Source of the DNA: Coptis chinensis
Taxonomy: Eukaryota; Streptophyta; Magnoliopsida; Ranunculales; Ranunculaceae
Direction of reading: 5' to 3'
NCBI GenBank assembly: GCA_015680905.1
Contig: CM027382.1
Span: forward strand, 11,753,501-11,817,500
Length of the DNA: 64,000 nucleotides
Positions within the stretch are counted from its first letter, which is position 1, and every line of letters begins with the position of its first letter. Made by a program: the position numbers and the translations under genes. Below, piece after piece: positions 11,745-23,004 of the stretch. The notes beneath the pieces were generated by a model that did not search any database, was not told the origin of the DNA, and saw nothing but the letters and a program-made list of their open reading frames with translations.

Positions 11745-12176
11745 TCATTTACGCACCACATCCAAATATCGTGCCATCCTGGGGCATCGTGAGGCGAACC
11801 CTCCATTCGTTTGACACACAACTAAGTTTGAATCAGAATTTACTGCCAGTTCATTCACTCCCAAGTCTTCGGCCATTTTCAATCCTGCTATCACTATTTC
11901 GTACTCTGCTTCATTACTGGACGCCGTGAACCCTAATTTCATGGTTTGCTCTATTCTGCCATTATCATGTGTAACTAACACGACTCCTATGCCGCTGCAT
12001 GCATCGGTAGCCGATCCATCCGCGAACACCCTCCACCCATTCTTCTTATCCCACGGGTCTAGGAGGTCTGGTTCACCCTCCCTTTCTGGTTCCATAACCA
12101 TTTCCTCTCCCCATGTGGGATCCTCTGCCAGAAACTCAGCCATCGCCTGCGCCTTTTCCGCGGTCCTTATCTAATA
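11745..12176 (-). pseudogene. Second RNase H-like domain (aRNH) of the Tat element
   Basis: The translation shows WRVFADGSATDACSGIGVVL, then SSNEAEYEIVIAGLKMAEDLG and VNSDSNLVVCQTNGG. These carry the D, E and D of an RNase H fold. It follows the RT-linked RNase H and precedes integrase, the position of the additional RNase H that marks Tat-lineage elements. The open frame is 132 codons and does not join cleanly to its neighbours. Confidence 0.8.
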
Positions 12177-12415
12177 TTGTATCTCATAGGAACTCAGCAT
12201 CACTGCCCACTTCAACATCCTACTAGATTTTTCTATTTTCAGTGCTTGTCTCAAAGGCAAATTCGTTACCACCACCACCACATGCGCTTCAAAGTAGGGT
12301 TTTAGCTTCAAGATTGAGAAAACTAATGCTAGGGCATACCTCTCAATCCTACTGTATCACGTCTCTGCATCTAACAAAGTCTTGCTCTTAAAATATACCG
12401 GCTTCTCCATCTTGT

Positions 12416-13592
12416 CTACCACCACGAACTAGAATTGAAGCCGATTGCATACTCTGTGGCCCCCAAGTACAAATACAACTTCTCCCCAGTCTCAGGCCGT
12501 GACAGCAAAGGCCCTTGGCCCAAATATTTTTTTAACTCCTGGAATGCCTCCTTACATTCTGCGGTCCATATGAAATCCGGTGTGCTCCTTAACAGTCGGT
12601 ATAGCGGTTTGCATTTGTCGGATGACTTGGAAATGAATCTATTCAGAGCCGCGACCCTTCCTGTTAACCGCTGTACTTCCTTCACAGTCTGCGGAGATGG
12701 CATCTCTACAAGGGACCTTATCTACTCAGGATTAGCCTCGATCCCTCTATGCGTAACGATATAACCCAAGAACTTTCCTGTAGTCACCCCGAAAATACAC
12801 TTCTCAGGATTCAGCTTCAAGTTGTATTTACGCAGTATCCCGAAGGTCTCTTTCAACCCGTCTATATGTTCCTCTTCCGACATACTTTTCTTCACCATGT
12901 CATCTATATAAATCTCAATTCCCTTTCGAATCTTGCTTTCAAACATTTTCTCCCCCAACGGCGGAATATTGTCCCTGCATTTTCAAACCAAATGGCATCC
13001 TTGTATAGCAAGAAGTACCGCCTCTCCACCACAAACGATGTCTTCTCGATCCGCCCGCACATCGCGACCGATTATACCCCCATCGATCGTCCATGAAGGA
13101 AAATGTCTTAAACCCAAAATTGTTAAATCCCACCAACTCATCCACTCGCGACATGGGATAACTGTCCTTCGGGCACTCTAGATTTACATCAGTAAAGTCC
13201 ACGCACATACATACTTTTCCATTCTTTTTTGGTACCGCGACTATGTTAGATAACCAGTTTGTGAACTCCACCTCTCGGATTATTCCCGCCCCCTTCAATC
13301 TAGTGACCTCTTCCCGGATTCCCTCGGCGTATTGTGGCCTAATGTTGCGCATCTTTTGCCTTACAGGTTTGGCATCCTCTTTCATATGTAAGTGGTGACA
13401 TGCGAACTCTAGGTCCAACCTAGTAACATCCTCTATATTCCACGCAAAGGCATCCCTATTATCTGACAAGAACTGTATCAACTTATCCCTCAATTCCTCA
13501 GGCAAACTGGATCCTATAGACTTGAACTTCTCCTCTTCCCCTATCCCAATATTCACCAATCCTATCGCATCGATCGTCTTTGTATCCGCCAA
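12416..13592 (-). pseudogene. Tat/gypsy reverse transcriptase and linked RNase H
   Basis: The fragment from 13592 begins with a linker, then shows RT fingers/palm blocks: KGAGIIREVEFTNWLSNIVA, VPKKNGKVCMCVDFTDVN and CPKDSYPM. A frameshift near 12950 leads to the catalytic YIDD at about 12899-12910, followed by LNPEKCIFGV and GKFLGYIVTHRGIEANPE. The RNase H region continues at 12416-12703 (CKPLYRLLRSTPDFIWTAEC). The reading frame changes at least twice. The product would copy element RNA into DNA. Confidence 0.88.
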
Positions 13593-13766
13593 TGTCCCAT
13601 CCTCCCTCTCCCTGGAGGTGCACTGTAAGTGCTATGCCAGCATCTTCCTAGGATTGGAAGTCTCTCCTTCCGATCCGCTGATCAACCGCTTCACGATTCC
13701 CCGATGACTGTTCTTGGCAGTTACCTGATCACCGTAAATCTCATACATGCCGGTAAGGGTGGGGAA

Positions 13767-14378
13767 TCATATTACCTGATAATACGTTGATGGGACTGCC
13801 TTCATCTCGTGAATCCACCGCCTTCCCAAGATTGCATTATATTGCGAAGCCGAATCTACCACCATGAACCGAGCAAAGACTGTCACCAGCCCTGTTGTCA
13901 CGGGCAATAAGAGTTCCCCCATGGGCTCTATCATACTTCCATTAAATCCATACAAATTAGTTCGCGAAGGACGCAGCTGCTTAGGATCGACTCCCATTTC
14001 CTCCAAAGCACCTCTGAACAACAGATCTGCTGCACTTCCACAATCAATCAACACCCTTTTCACCATGTAGTTTCCCATTGCCACTATAATGACCAACGCG
14101 TCTTCATGTGGTGAGTCCACTGCCTGTAGGTCTGCGCTGCTAAACACGATTCTATCCTTTTCTGCCGCCGCCACCTCTCTCTGTCGTGGCCTATCTATTC
14201 TCTCATTAATTTGTTGGATGCTTGCGATCCACCGTATCTTGTCTCTATGAGCGTTATGACTCATAACCACCCCGCTGTAAATCACATTGATGGTTCTCAA
14301 TATTCTTCCCTGCGGCGGCCTGCGCTCCTCATTCTCGGGGTCTCTCACAAATTCTCCCATCCTCCCTTTCTCTACCAT
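13767..14378 (-). pseudogene. Tat/gypsy protease region
   Basis: A 203-codon frame contains the retropepsin-type active site as VLIDCGSAADLLF (usual form D-S/T-G) and the flap/second strand region YNAILGRRWIHEMKAVPSTY. The active-site variant DCG rather than DSG or DTG is common in this lineage. The domain cleaves the Gag-Pol polyprotein. It sits between gag and RT in the expected order. Confidence 0.82.
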
Positions 14379-14459
14379 TTTCTAAACCAACCATTTTAGG
14401 GCGTAACAGTCATTCGTCTCATGATTCTTTATCTGATGATATGCGCAGAAGGGCTTCTC

Positions 14460-15615
14460 AGGTATTTCTATTGGCATGTTTCGCGGTCCTTCATACCCCC
14501 GCAAAAACTCTTTATTAAAGGCAAGATCTCACTGAGCGGTTTGTTCAACGGAGTCTGTTCCATCTCGCAGTATGGCTTCCTCTCCTTGTATGTACTCCCT
14601 TCGGATGCCTTCTCGGCTTCCCTCTGCTCGCGCTCCGTACCCGCGGTATCTCCCACTTTCTTTTTCCAATGTCCCCGCCTTCTGGTGTTCCCGTTCCTTC
14701 TCCAAAGACAACACGGCCTTCCCTGACCTCTTGGACTCCTTCTGTATGGAGTCTTCATATCGTATATATTTTTTCACTCGCGGATATAGCTTGTGTAGCA
14801 TCACGATCTCATTCTTGGCTACGGATTGGTGCACTTCTGTCCCCGGGCGCAAGCCTCTCTCAAAGGCTATCACCGCTGTCCTCTCATCCAGATTCTCTAC
14901 TTTCAGCGTCTCTGCCTTGAACCGATACAGAAACTCCCTAACTGATTCCGCAGACCTTTGTCGCACATTGAATAGGGTCGCGATGTCCACCACCCATTTT
15001 TTCTGGTGTATGAAGTGATCTATGAATGCCTGCTCCAACTCCTGGAAATTCTTGATGCTCCCCGGCCGGCAATCAGAGTACCAATCCGACACCCCTCCTT
15101 TAAGGCTAGCCGGAACATCATACATCGCGGTCCATCATCATATCGACTCCTCGCCAGAGGCGGCATCTGTTCCGCGAAAATGATGGATGTGATCCATTGA
15201 TCTCCTTTTGTCGCCAGATCTCTCGAACCTCGGGCGAAGCGAACCATTTTAGAACCTCTCAATCCCATATGTCCTCGTGGTTAACGGGTTGCGATTCAAC
15301 TTCGGCCACCACCGCCGCCGCTCCCCGGTTCTCGCGTCGCGCCGGGTTTGCCTCCCCTATCATTGTTTATCATCTCTTGGACTTGTTCCATTGTCAATCC
15401 CGCTACCGAAGTTTTCCACCATATTCGATCGGTCCGAAACCTCCTCGCCTTCGATCCTCGCTTTCGCGCCTCCCCCCGACCTCTTCCTCCGTCTTCTCTC
15501 TCTCTCTTTCCGGCTATCAGCGTGTTTCTTCCGCCTCTCGCCCTTCTTCCAGTTCTTCCCCCTCCTCAATCACCGCTTCCGGCGTCGGCTCATGAACCCT
15601 AACCTTCTTTGGCAT
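14460..15615 (-). pseudogene. Tat/gypsy gag
   Basis: A likely start ATG at 15615 (MPKKVRVHEPTPEAV) lies about 20 nt after the primer site. The retrotrans_gag core is clear at 14529-15125: VSDWYSDCRPGSIKNFQELE, FIDHFIHQKK, ESVREFLYRFKAETLKVENL and AVIAFERGLRPGTEV. The N-terminal frame stops after about 32 codons and the core is in another frame, so the gene is broken. A basic, low-complexity tail follows. I see no zinc knuckle. Confidence 0.8.
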
Positions 15616-15632
15616 ACCCGCTGCTCTCTATT

Positions 15633-15650
15633 TCCCCACAGACGGCGCCA
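15633..15650 (-). other. Primer-binding site of the Tat element
   Basis: On the minus strand TGGCGCCGTCTGTGGGGA starts two bases after the 5' LTR. TGGCGCC starts are typical tRNA 3'-end complements in gypsy elements. I did not identify the tRNA. Confidence 0.7.
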
Positions 15651-15652
15651 AA

Positions 15653-15974
15653 TGTATGGACCCTAAATCTATGTTTTACACAATCACTCTTTCTCTTTCT
15701 CCTTCTTCTTTTCTCACTGTTCTCTTCTCTTTTACCCTAGCGGCCTCCCTTTTTCTCCTCACCTTCTCCTTTTTATATTCTCCCCCCTCTCATCTGGGCC
15801 GCCCATCTGTCTTGTTATCCTACGACCCTCCCTCCCGCCAACCGCGCCTACCACGCCCATGGACTAGGGTTCCAAAGCGATCTTGATTCGTTGCACCTCC
15901 GTCCCTTTCTTATGTTGCCTCATATCCCATGTAACGCCGGACCTAGTCCATTCTTTCTACATTGTGACATTACA
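15653..15974 (-). repeat. 5' LTR of the Tat/gypsy element
   Basis: A 322-bp copy starting TGTATGGACCCTAAATC and ending ACATTACA, flanked by ATTAA at 15975-15979. Its last 17 bases are part of the LINE target duplication. Confidence 0.88.
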
Positions 15975-16134
15975 ATTAACATTTTTTTTTTGGTTGGTTT
16001 GAGGTTGTTTTAGAGGCCCCTACCCCTTTTCATTAAATAACAAAAGCTTTCAATTACATCTCTCGTATTCCTTTCCTATTACATCATCATACATAATATT
16101 CCTTACATCCTCTGCAAAGGAGCTAGGAAGAATT

Positions 16135-19100
16135 TCAATAAATGTTACATTTGGAACATTTGTTTGCTAGAGCATCGCCTAATTTGTTCACCTCTCGATA
16201 AACATGTTTAATAGAGAAGAAACCGAGCCTACTTTGTAATGCCACGATGCTCTTGATAAGTCTCTTCGCCGCCATGGATATTTTTTTTGCCTTAGAAAGG
16301 TTTCCACATTTGATGAATCCGTCCGAAGCTTCCACTCTTCGATGTTATATACTTCTCCGGCCTAGCTTGAGCCCTTGCTCCAACCCTTTGTAACTCCACA
16401 AGTGCTATGGTATTGTACTCAGATCTGCCATCGCGGCTGCCGCCACAACAAAACCAAACCATTCTCCCGACAATGCTAGCGCCCGCATTTGCCCCACTAG
16501 GCCTTGCACACCGCCGTCGTGTTTAGTGTATGATTACCTTCATCAGCCCTAGTCCACTTACATTTGATTGTTACGTGCGTAGTCGCCTCTATCCCCTTTG
16601 TGCCACAACCGCTCAAATTTGTATTTTTCAGGCCCCTCCTCCATTTTGACATCCATAGCGTGTATTTTGGCTCCCGCACATCCTTTAGAATCGGTTGCTT
16701 ACCGTTGTTGTAGCAGCTTTTATGATCAAAGCACCGGCAGTTCCTCTCTTTCCAAGTCCGATTATATAAAGCCGTTGAATAGCAGCCGCACACGCCTTGG
16801 AACCCTCCTTTCCCTTCACTCTTCTTGCTGAATCCATTCCAACTCTTGCTGCCAAGTGGGTGCAATTCCTCTGTTGTACCCAATCGCACAAGCAGACTTT
16901 CCCATATCTCTCTTCCATACACACATGTAAAAACAGGTGCTCTTACGTTTCATTACCTTTGTTACAAAGCACGCACCGTCCGATGCCACTACCTTCCATT
17001 CCTTTAGTTTATGCGGCGTCTTCAATCCTTTCTCGGTGCAAACCCACGCCATGAAGAAGAGAATCTCGAATTTTGTTCCCGAACCATATAATATTATGCC
17101 CCATGCTTTGCTTTACCGCCTTTATCTTTGTCATATGTATCCTTCATTTGGTACTTTCGCTATCCGTCACCGGCCCGGACTACCTCATCCTCTCCTGTGT
17201 ATCTCTACCTCTTCTTCAATTCCTTGTACCCGCTTCGGGTAGTGATTCTTGAACTGTTGTGGGATATGCCATTGTCCGCCTTCTATGAAACTTGATACCT
17301 TAGCTCGCTTGTTACAAACCGAGTCGTATAGAAGTACCATATCGAATTTTCTGCCAAGATCCTGGTTAGGTGCCATGGATCATACCACGGACTTGTGTTT
17401 TTCGCCATTCCCAATCAAATGCATAGCTATAGCCCTTGCTTCGACTCGTCCTTCAAGATGTTTCTCCAACTCCACGAGCAATCACTTGGTATTTTCAAAC
17501 TCCAGAAGTTCCTCCCCTTTATCAGATTTTTTTGTACCCAGTGCACCCATAGTGTATCTTTCTTGCTTGTAATATGCCATATGTGCCTTAGGTTTGCTGC
17601 CCGATTAGTAGTAGCCAAGCATCTAACCCCAAGTCCTCCTTCCTCATATGGGTAACATACATCTTCCCAGGCTTATTAGAGCGTGAGAGTTTCCTCCATC
17701 GTCCAACCCATAGAAAGTTCCTACACATTCGTTTCAAATTTCATCGATAACTCTCGTGGTAGAATGAATGCTGCCAACCAGAATATACTCAAGTTGTTGA
17801 TCACAGACTTGAGAAGCTGTAGCCGCCCTGCATAAGATAGGAACTTCCCCTTCCAACTCTGAATTCTTGGAGTTACGTTTGCCAAAAGTGGTGTGCAGTC
17901 TATATAGGTCACCCTGGTAGTGATGAGTGGGAGCCCTAAGTACTTCACTGGGAGCGTACCTTGGGCAAACTGAATGGCCTGCCTTGCTGCCTCACATAGT
18001 CTTGCATCCATCCCTCTGCAAAATAGTTGACTCTTCTGCAAATTTGCTTCTAGTCCATGCATCTTGTTGAATGAGTTCAACGTATCCTTTAGCGTCATGG
18101 TCGTCATCAAATCTCCGTGCATAAATGCAATAAGATCATCCGCGAATGACAAGTGGGTTATTACCGGTCGCGACATCGTGGTGTAGTTTGTAGTCTCCCA
18201 CCGCGCTTTGCATCATAAGGTCCTAAAACATCTCCATAACGAGCACAAATAGGTATGCGGTGACGGGGGTCACCTTGTCTTATGCCTCTCTTCCCTTTGA
18301 AATACCCTCAGGGAGCTCCTTAATCATAATGGAGTAGTGTGCATCCCGTATACATGCCATTATCCATGCCACAAATTTAGCGGGCATTCCTACTCTTGAG
18401 GGCAAATTCCACTGCTTCCCACCTCACCGAATCATATGCTTTTCTCAGGTCAATCTTTGCTGCCATCCTGGGTGGTTGCACATCTCTGTGGTAGTTGTGT
18501 AAGAGTTCATGTGACAACAAGATATTATCTTGTATGCTTCTTCCCGATATAAATGCCGACTGGCATGGTGACACAATCAAGGGCATAATGTGCTTCATTC
18601 TGGCCGCCATGATCTTAGTTATGCATTTGTATACCACGCTGCAGCATGCTATGGGCCTGTAGTCATTCAGGGATACAGGGCTGAGATTCTTGGGCACCAG
18701 AGTCACACAAGTAGAGTTTACCTCACTTAAGAGCCTCCCTGACACAAAGAAATTTTTTATTGCTCTAACAAAATCATCACCGACTATTCTCCAAGCAGTT
18801 TTGAAGAAGTGTGCGCCAAACCCATCCCCACTGGGTGCTTTGTCACTATCAATCCTTGATACAGCTTCCACAATCTCGTCTCTCGTGACCATTTCCTCTA
18901 ATCCTTCTTTCATAGCCATGTCAATCTGATTCCTTTCCGGTAGACTTTCAAAGACCGAGAAATCCAAAGATATTGAGTCTTTTCCTGATGTAGGGTTCCT
19001 ATAATACTTTCGACACATTCTCTCCTATCTCATCATCCTCTAGCACCTTGTCATTAGTATCCCCGAGACCGGATTTTGTTCATCATTCTTCTGGACTGAA

Positions 19101-20214
19101 TGGACTTGAAGAAGTAGGTGGTGTTGTCATCCCCTAACACAATTACTTGATCTCGTGATTTTTGTTTTTGGAATGCTTCCTCATGCATCGCTGCCCTCAC
19201 ATACCCAGTAATTGCCTCCCTTTCTTCTTGTATTAACTGCTCATCCAAAGGGCATATGTTGCAACTTGTCTTGTACCTCTGCCATTCTCTTTTTCTCCTT
19301 CTCAAGTCTGTTTATCACATTACCCACTCTATTTTTATTCCACTCTATTAGTGCCCCCTTCGTAACTTTCAGTTTTTTCATGAGTATGTACATTGGGTTC
19401 CCTACTACTGGTGTTGCCCAAGCCCTTTGTATGACCTGCATATATCCCTCTTCCTTGGACCAGAAGTTGAAGTACCGGAAAGATCTTTTCTTCTTGTTCT
19501 TCTGTGCTAGTGAGTAGACTACCATAGAAGAGTGGTCTGATGTCGCCCCTGGGCTCATAAAATCAGCCTCATAATCATTGTATTCCTCCACCCATTCGGC
19601 ATTCACCATAACCCCCCTCCAATTTGCACCATATCCTATGGTCTTGTTTATTGTTCCACGTGAGGTAGTTACCCCCCGAACCTTAGGTCTACCAATCCAA
19701 AATATGGATGTACATTCAAGTAAATCAAAAACCGGTTTGGCCTTTACACAAAGATTCCCTCCACCTTCTCTTGTGAGTTCATTATGGAGTTAAAGTCCCC
19801 TAGTACCATCCACGGTACTTGTATGCTATTAGACATGTCTATCAAATCATTCCACACTCTTCTCCTCTCTCTGTAATCAGTACTTGCATACAGCACAGTG
19901 ATCACAAGAGTTTTCCCATTGTTCATTGCTAAGTCAAGACTTATGTACTGTACCTCCCTCTTAATATTTATTACTGTACACATAGTTGGATCATAGCATA
20001 TCCATATCTTCCCCGTGTCATTCAGTTCGTAGTTATGCACTATATCCCATCCTGGGAACACCTTGTTTCTTATTACATCCATGTTCTGTTGCTTCACTCT
20101 GGTATCTAGTAACCCAAAGAGCCTGATGTCAAACTTCCTTATTAACTCCTTCACTTCCATGTGCTTGAACCCCATGTTAAACCCCCTCATGTTCCAACAG
20201 GCCGTATTCATCAT
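16135..20214 (-). pseudogene. LINE ORF2: endonuclease, RT, zf-RVT, RNase H
   Basis: It starts MMNTACWNMRGFN at 20214, an APE-type endonuclease with WNMRG, PWMVLGDFNSIMN and related blocks (19744-20214). The linker follows in shifted frames (19054-19609). RT has DKAPSGDGFGAHFFKTAW and RPIACCSVVYKCITKI (18377-19018), then LSFADDLIAF with the catalytic FADD at 18135-18146. The zinc-binding RVT domain spans about 16497-17050. A C-terminal RNase H piece (FFSIKHVYREVNKLGDALAN) reaches 16135. At least four frame changes make it a pseudogene. The enzyme nicks DNA and reverse-transcribes its own RNA in place. Confidence 0.88.
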
Positions 20215-20639
20215 TTAGCTCGATTTGTGGTTCCCTGACTACTCTTGGACTAATCCTTCAAGCCCATCTTTTGTGTACTCCCCTGACTAATTGTGGGCTT
20301 TGGCTTTGCAGCAGCGTGGACTGTTCGCCCTTCTCTTGCGTTTGTACCCTGTGTTCGTGCACTGCCTTGGTCTTTCCCCATACTGTTTTCTTTCCTCTGC
20401 TCAATCTGTTCATTTGTTGCCTCTGCCTCTGTAGCCCCTTTCCCTGTACTGTTTGCATTCCCAGTTCCAGCCTCAGGCATCCTGTGTTCTGTTCTGGCTC
20501 TGACTTTGTGGCTTCGAGTCGGTGATTCCCAGCCATCCCCACCTCTAATCCCCTGTTCATTTCCATTCCCTCTGTTTACGCCTCTTATCGCCTCTATTCC
20601 TCGTCTCTTGCACTTTGCCTCTGTCACCGATTACCGGTT

Positions 20640-21752
20640 CCTTGCTTCGTCACTGCGCAAGGCCCGGGATTAACCCTCCACTCTGTTGCTCTTTTCTCTT
20701 GACCATACTTGTGTGATGTTTCCGCGAGTTCCCCTCGCCATCCTTGGGCACTTTGCATCATTGTTGCCCAAATACCTTGCATCCCGAACATAGCGGTGGT
20801 TTCGGTTATACTCAACCGATGTTAAATGCCCGCGACTTGGTCTACCACTACTGGGATTTCTTTTTGGAACTTGCAATCCACATCTACTTCTACACACAAC
20901 CTCGCATATGTTGTTCTGGTCATTTCCTCCGTTGGTTTGTCAGTGAACATTGGTATGCCGATTGCACTAGCCACCTTGCTGAAGCCTTCTGAATCCCACA
21001 TTTCCAATGGGAAATTTTTCATTATAATCCATATTGGGACGGTTTTGAGTTCCTTAGCATCAGCTTCCACAAACAACTTCCATGGCCTCACTACAAACAG
21101 TTGACTGGCAATATGGAAACTCCCTTTGTCCAATACTGAGTCTCGATCCTCTTCCGTCTTGAATTCAAATGTGAACATGTTTTCACCGTAAGTTTTCATA
21201 ATAAACGTATTTTTCAGCCTCCATGTTAGTGTAACCATCTCCTTGACATATAGGAATCCCGGTTTCTTCCCCACAAAGTCTGCCCACCACTAAGTTCTCA
21301 TATTTCTTTTTAACATGCTCGAATTGATTGGACTCGACATGGATAACAGCTTTCCCATCTACCATTGTTGGCTTTATATAGCTCAAGTTCTTCTTCCCCA
21401 CTGAGCTCCTACCAAGGATGTCAACCCAAGATGACGTTTTTATAGCTTCTTGAGGTTCAGTTCGTTCATTTCTGGCCTCTACCGCCTTGTCATACCCCGA
21501 TCCCTCTTCTGGTGGTTCGTGCTCCTCCACAATTTGTGGGTTTCCCTCACTTCCTTGGTCTGGATCAGAAGGTTCCCCCCCTTGTAGTTCCTCATGTATT
21601 TGCAGCATTCTCTTTCTCAAGAGCTTTTCTAAGGATCCTTCTCCAAACTTGCTTCGTACCATTTCTTCGACCTCCTCAACATCGTACTCTCTAGCTGGCG
21701 TGCTTGAAACTGCCTTGCCCTGATCTCTTTCTGCTGATATTTTGTTCTCCAT
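20640..21752 (-). pseudogene. LINE ORF1: DUF4283-type nucleic-acid-binding protein
   Basis: The start MENKISAERDQ at 21752 is preceded by an A-rich leader (A23 on the minus strand at about 21765-21787). An acidic N-terminal half gives way to KPTMVDGKAVIHVESNQFEH. A frame change near 21250 leads to the DUF4283 core (FIMKTYGENMFTFEFKTEED, WKLFVEADAKELKTVPIW, MKNFPLEMWDSEGFSKVASA). The zinc-knuckle region after 20822 survives only in part (LGNNDAKCPRMA). Plant L1 ORF1 proteins bind element RNA. Confidence 0.82.
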
Positions 21753-21914
21753 TTCTTTTGTTTTGTTTTTTTTTTTTTTTTTTTTTTGTTGCTGTTCCGA
21801 AACTACCCCTAGCAAAATCACCCTTTTTTTGTCCCCATTAGCACTTTAGTGAAGCTAACTTTGTTTATGTTACCACTTACAATTAACATTACATTGTGAC
21901 ATTACAATTAACAT

Positions 21915-22189
21915 ATAATGCACTGATTTACTATTATTTTCAATCCAACTATTGTCCATTGTGCTTCGCTATGAAAGTCGTGTTACTGTAGTCAAGTCAC
22001 ATGTGTCCATCACCTACTTTCAGAAACATGTTCTTATATATGTTCTGTTTTGAATTTTATTCACAAATTTTCAGTGAGATCCAAACCATAGTGAATCCAA
22101 ACAATACTCAGAATTTAATAGCACTAAAATGACATGTTCTATTACTATTGTTCTTGGAACCGTTTACGAATTCAACAATCTATCACATT
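21915..22189. other. Intergenic DNA, no feature seen
   Basis: AT-rich host sequence that resumes directly after the LINE target duplication. Its start (ATAATGCACTG) continues the sequence left of 6075 once the gypsy and LINE insertions are removed. I see no ORF or repeat. Confidence 0.5.
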
Positions 22190-22915
22190 GACCCTGGGCC
22201 TTCAGGTTAGAGTGGGATTTCATGGAACCGAATAATCCTACCAACGGAGTTTCCTAACTTCCCTTTGTTCTCCCATTGCTGCTTCAAGCACCAAGGTAGA
22301 ATTGATGTGCCAAAAGCATTAATGGCAGATGTGGACTCTGACTCCGCCCAAAGACTCATCCAATTTCTCTGATGGCCAATATTCCTGCAAATAAACGCGA
22401 GGAATTCTGTAAATTTTTACTATGCATATAGATTCTTAAAGTGGAACTTGGATTTGACAAGTTAATAGAGGAAGAACGTATTCAGTCTAACCAGAACTTG
22501 AATACATTGCTCAAGTTTCTTTGGCAGTCACAAGATCCATCTCGTTGGATGCATAAACATGGATGCAACGGTAGCAACCAAAAGATTTTCTTCGACATGA
22601 GCATCTAAACTGTATGACTGAATAACTCAAGATACTAAAGGATCTCAACGTGTACTGTACTATACTTACACGGTTCTTGATCAGGTTTTTTACCCAATTT
22701 ATGAGAGGAGAGATTTCAATTTTGGACGGGTATTGTTCCGAGCTATTCAGAAAACTTAAGGTTTGTCCAAACAGGATTTGGTTGGACTTTCTGCTTAGTT
22801 CTTGTGCATGGGACATGGATTCTCTTTGTAATTTTAATCGCTGGCATATTTTTTTATGTAGGTACGGAGATTTGGAAAGAATATCAGAAAGCTGGTCTTT
22901 CTTACCATACTTCAA
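22190..22915 (-). pseudogene. Exon-like remnant of an unrecognised host gene
   Basis: Minus-strand pieces look coding. One is an open stretch ending INWVKNLIKNR followed by a GTAAGT donor at about 22670; a second follows an acceptor near 22612 (YSLDAHVEENLLVATVASMF in one frame). A third lies after TTTGCAG at about 22386 (NIGHQRNWMSLWAESESTSA to NSVGRIIRFHEIPL, then a stop). The frames do not join by the obvious splice phases, so it may be a decayed gene or have exons I have misplaced. I do not recognise the family. Confidence 0.3.
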
Positions 22916-23004
22916 CTCATGTGAGAATGTACATACATAATATGGCTTGTGGGAAGTATGAAGAGGCAGAACAAGTAAGGAAGAACATACCTAGACGACA
23001 ATAG
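22861..23004 (+). pseudogene. Possible terminal exon, PPR-like flavour
   Basis: After an acceptor-like TTTTTTTATGTAG, 47 codons run to a TAG at 23002: GTEIWKEYQKAGLSYHTSTH, then KYEEAEQVRKNIPRRQ. The last part resembles the second helix of a pentatricopeptide repeat, but one partial repeat is weak evidence. There is no upstream exon in view. It overlaps the minus-strand remnant, so at most one of the two is real here. Confidence 0.2.

Larger units (their letters stand above)
6080..15974 (-). mobile_element. Ty3/gypsy LTR retrotransposon, Tat lineage
   Basis: Near-matching terminal repeats (6080-6399 and 15653-15974) begin TGTATGGACCC and end CTACA/TTACA. The 5 bases outside both ends are ATTAA (6075-6079 and 15975-15979), so the boundaries are firm. 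On the minus strand: primer site, gag, protease, RT, RNase H, a second RNase H-like domain, then integrase. Integrase after RT makes it gypsy, and the second RNase H plus short LTRs and a long 3' region with an opposite-strand gene are Tat-lineage traits from established knowledge. Gag and pol frames are interrupted, so it is probably non-functional. The LINE at 15983 was inserted at its right edge. Confidence 0.93.
15983..21889 (-). mobile_element. L1-type LINE, near full length
   Basis: The left end is a T run at 15983-15989 (the poly-A tail on the minus strand). The sequence 15958-15982 is repeated exactly at 21890-21914, a 25-bp target-site duplication starting TACATTGTGACATT. Between them lie ORF1 and ORF2 (endonuclease, RT, zinc-binding domain, RNase H) in plant L1 order. 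The element is about 5.9 kb, so close to full length. Frameshifts in both ORFs suggest it is now inactive. Confidence 0.92.

Noticed and set aside
22861..23004. PPR protein gene
   Set aside because: Only one partial helix-like repeat is visible, so I kept it as a low-confidence exon-like feature rather than a named gene.
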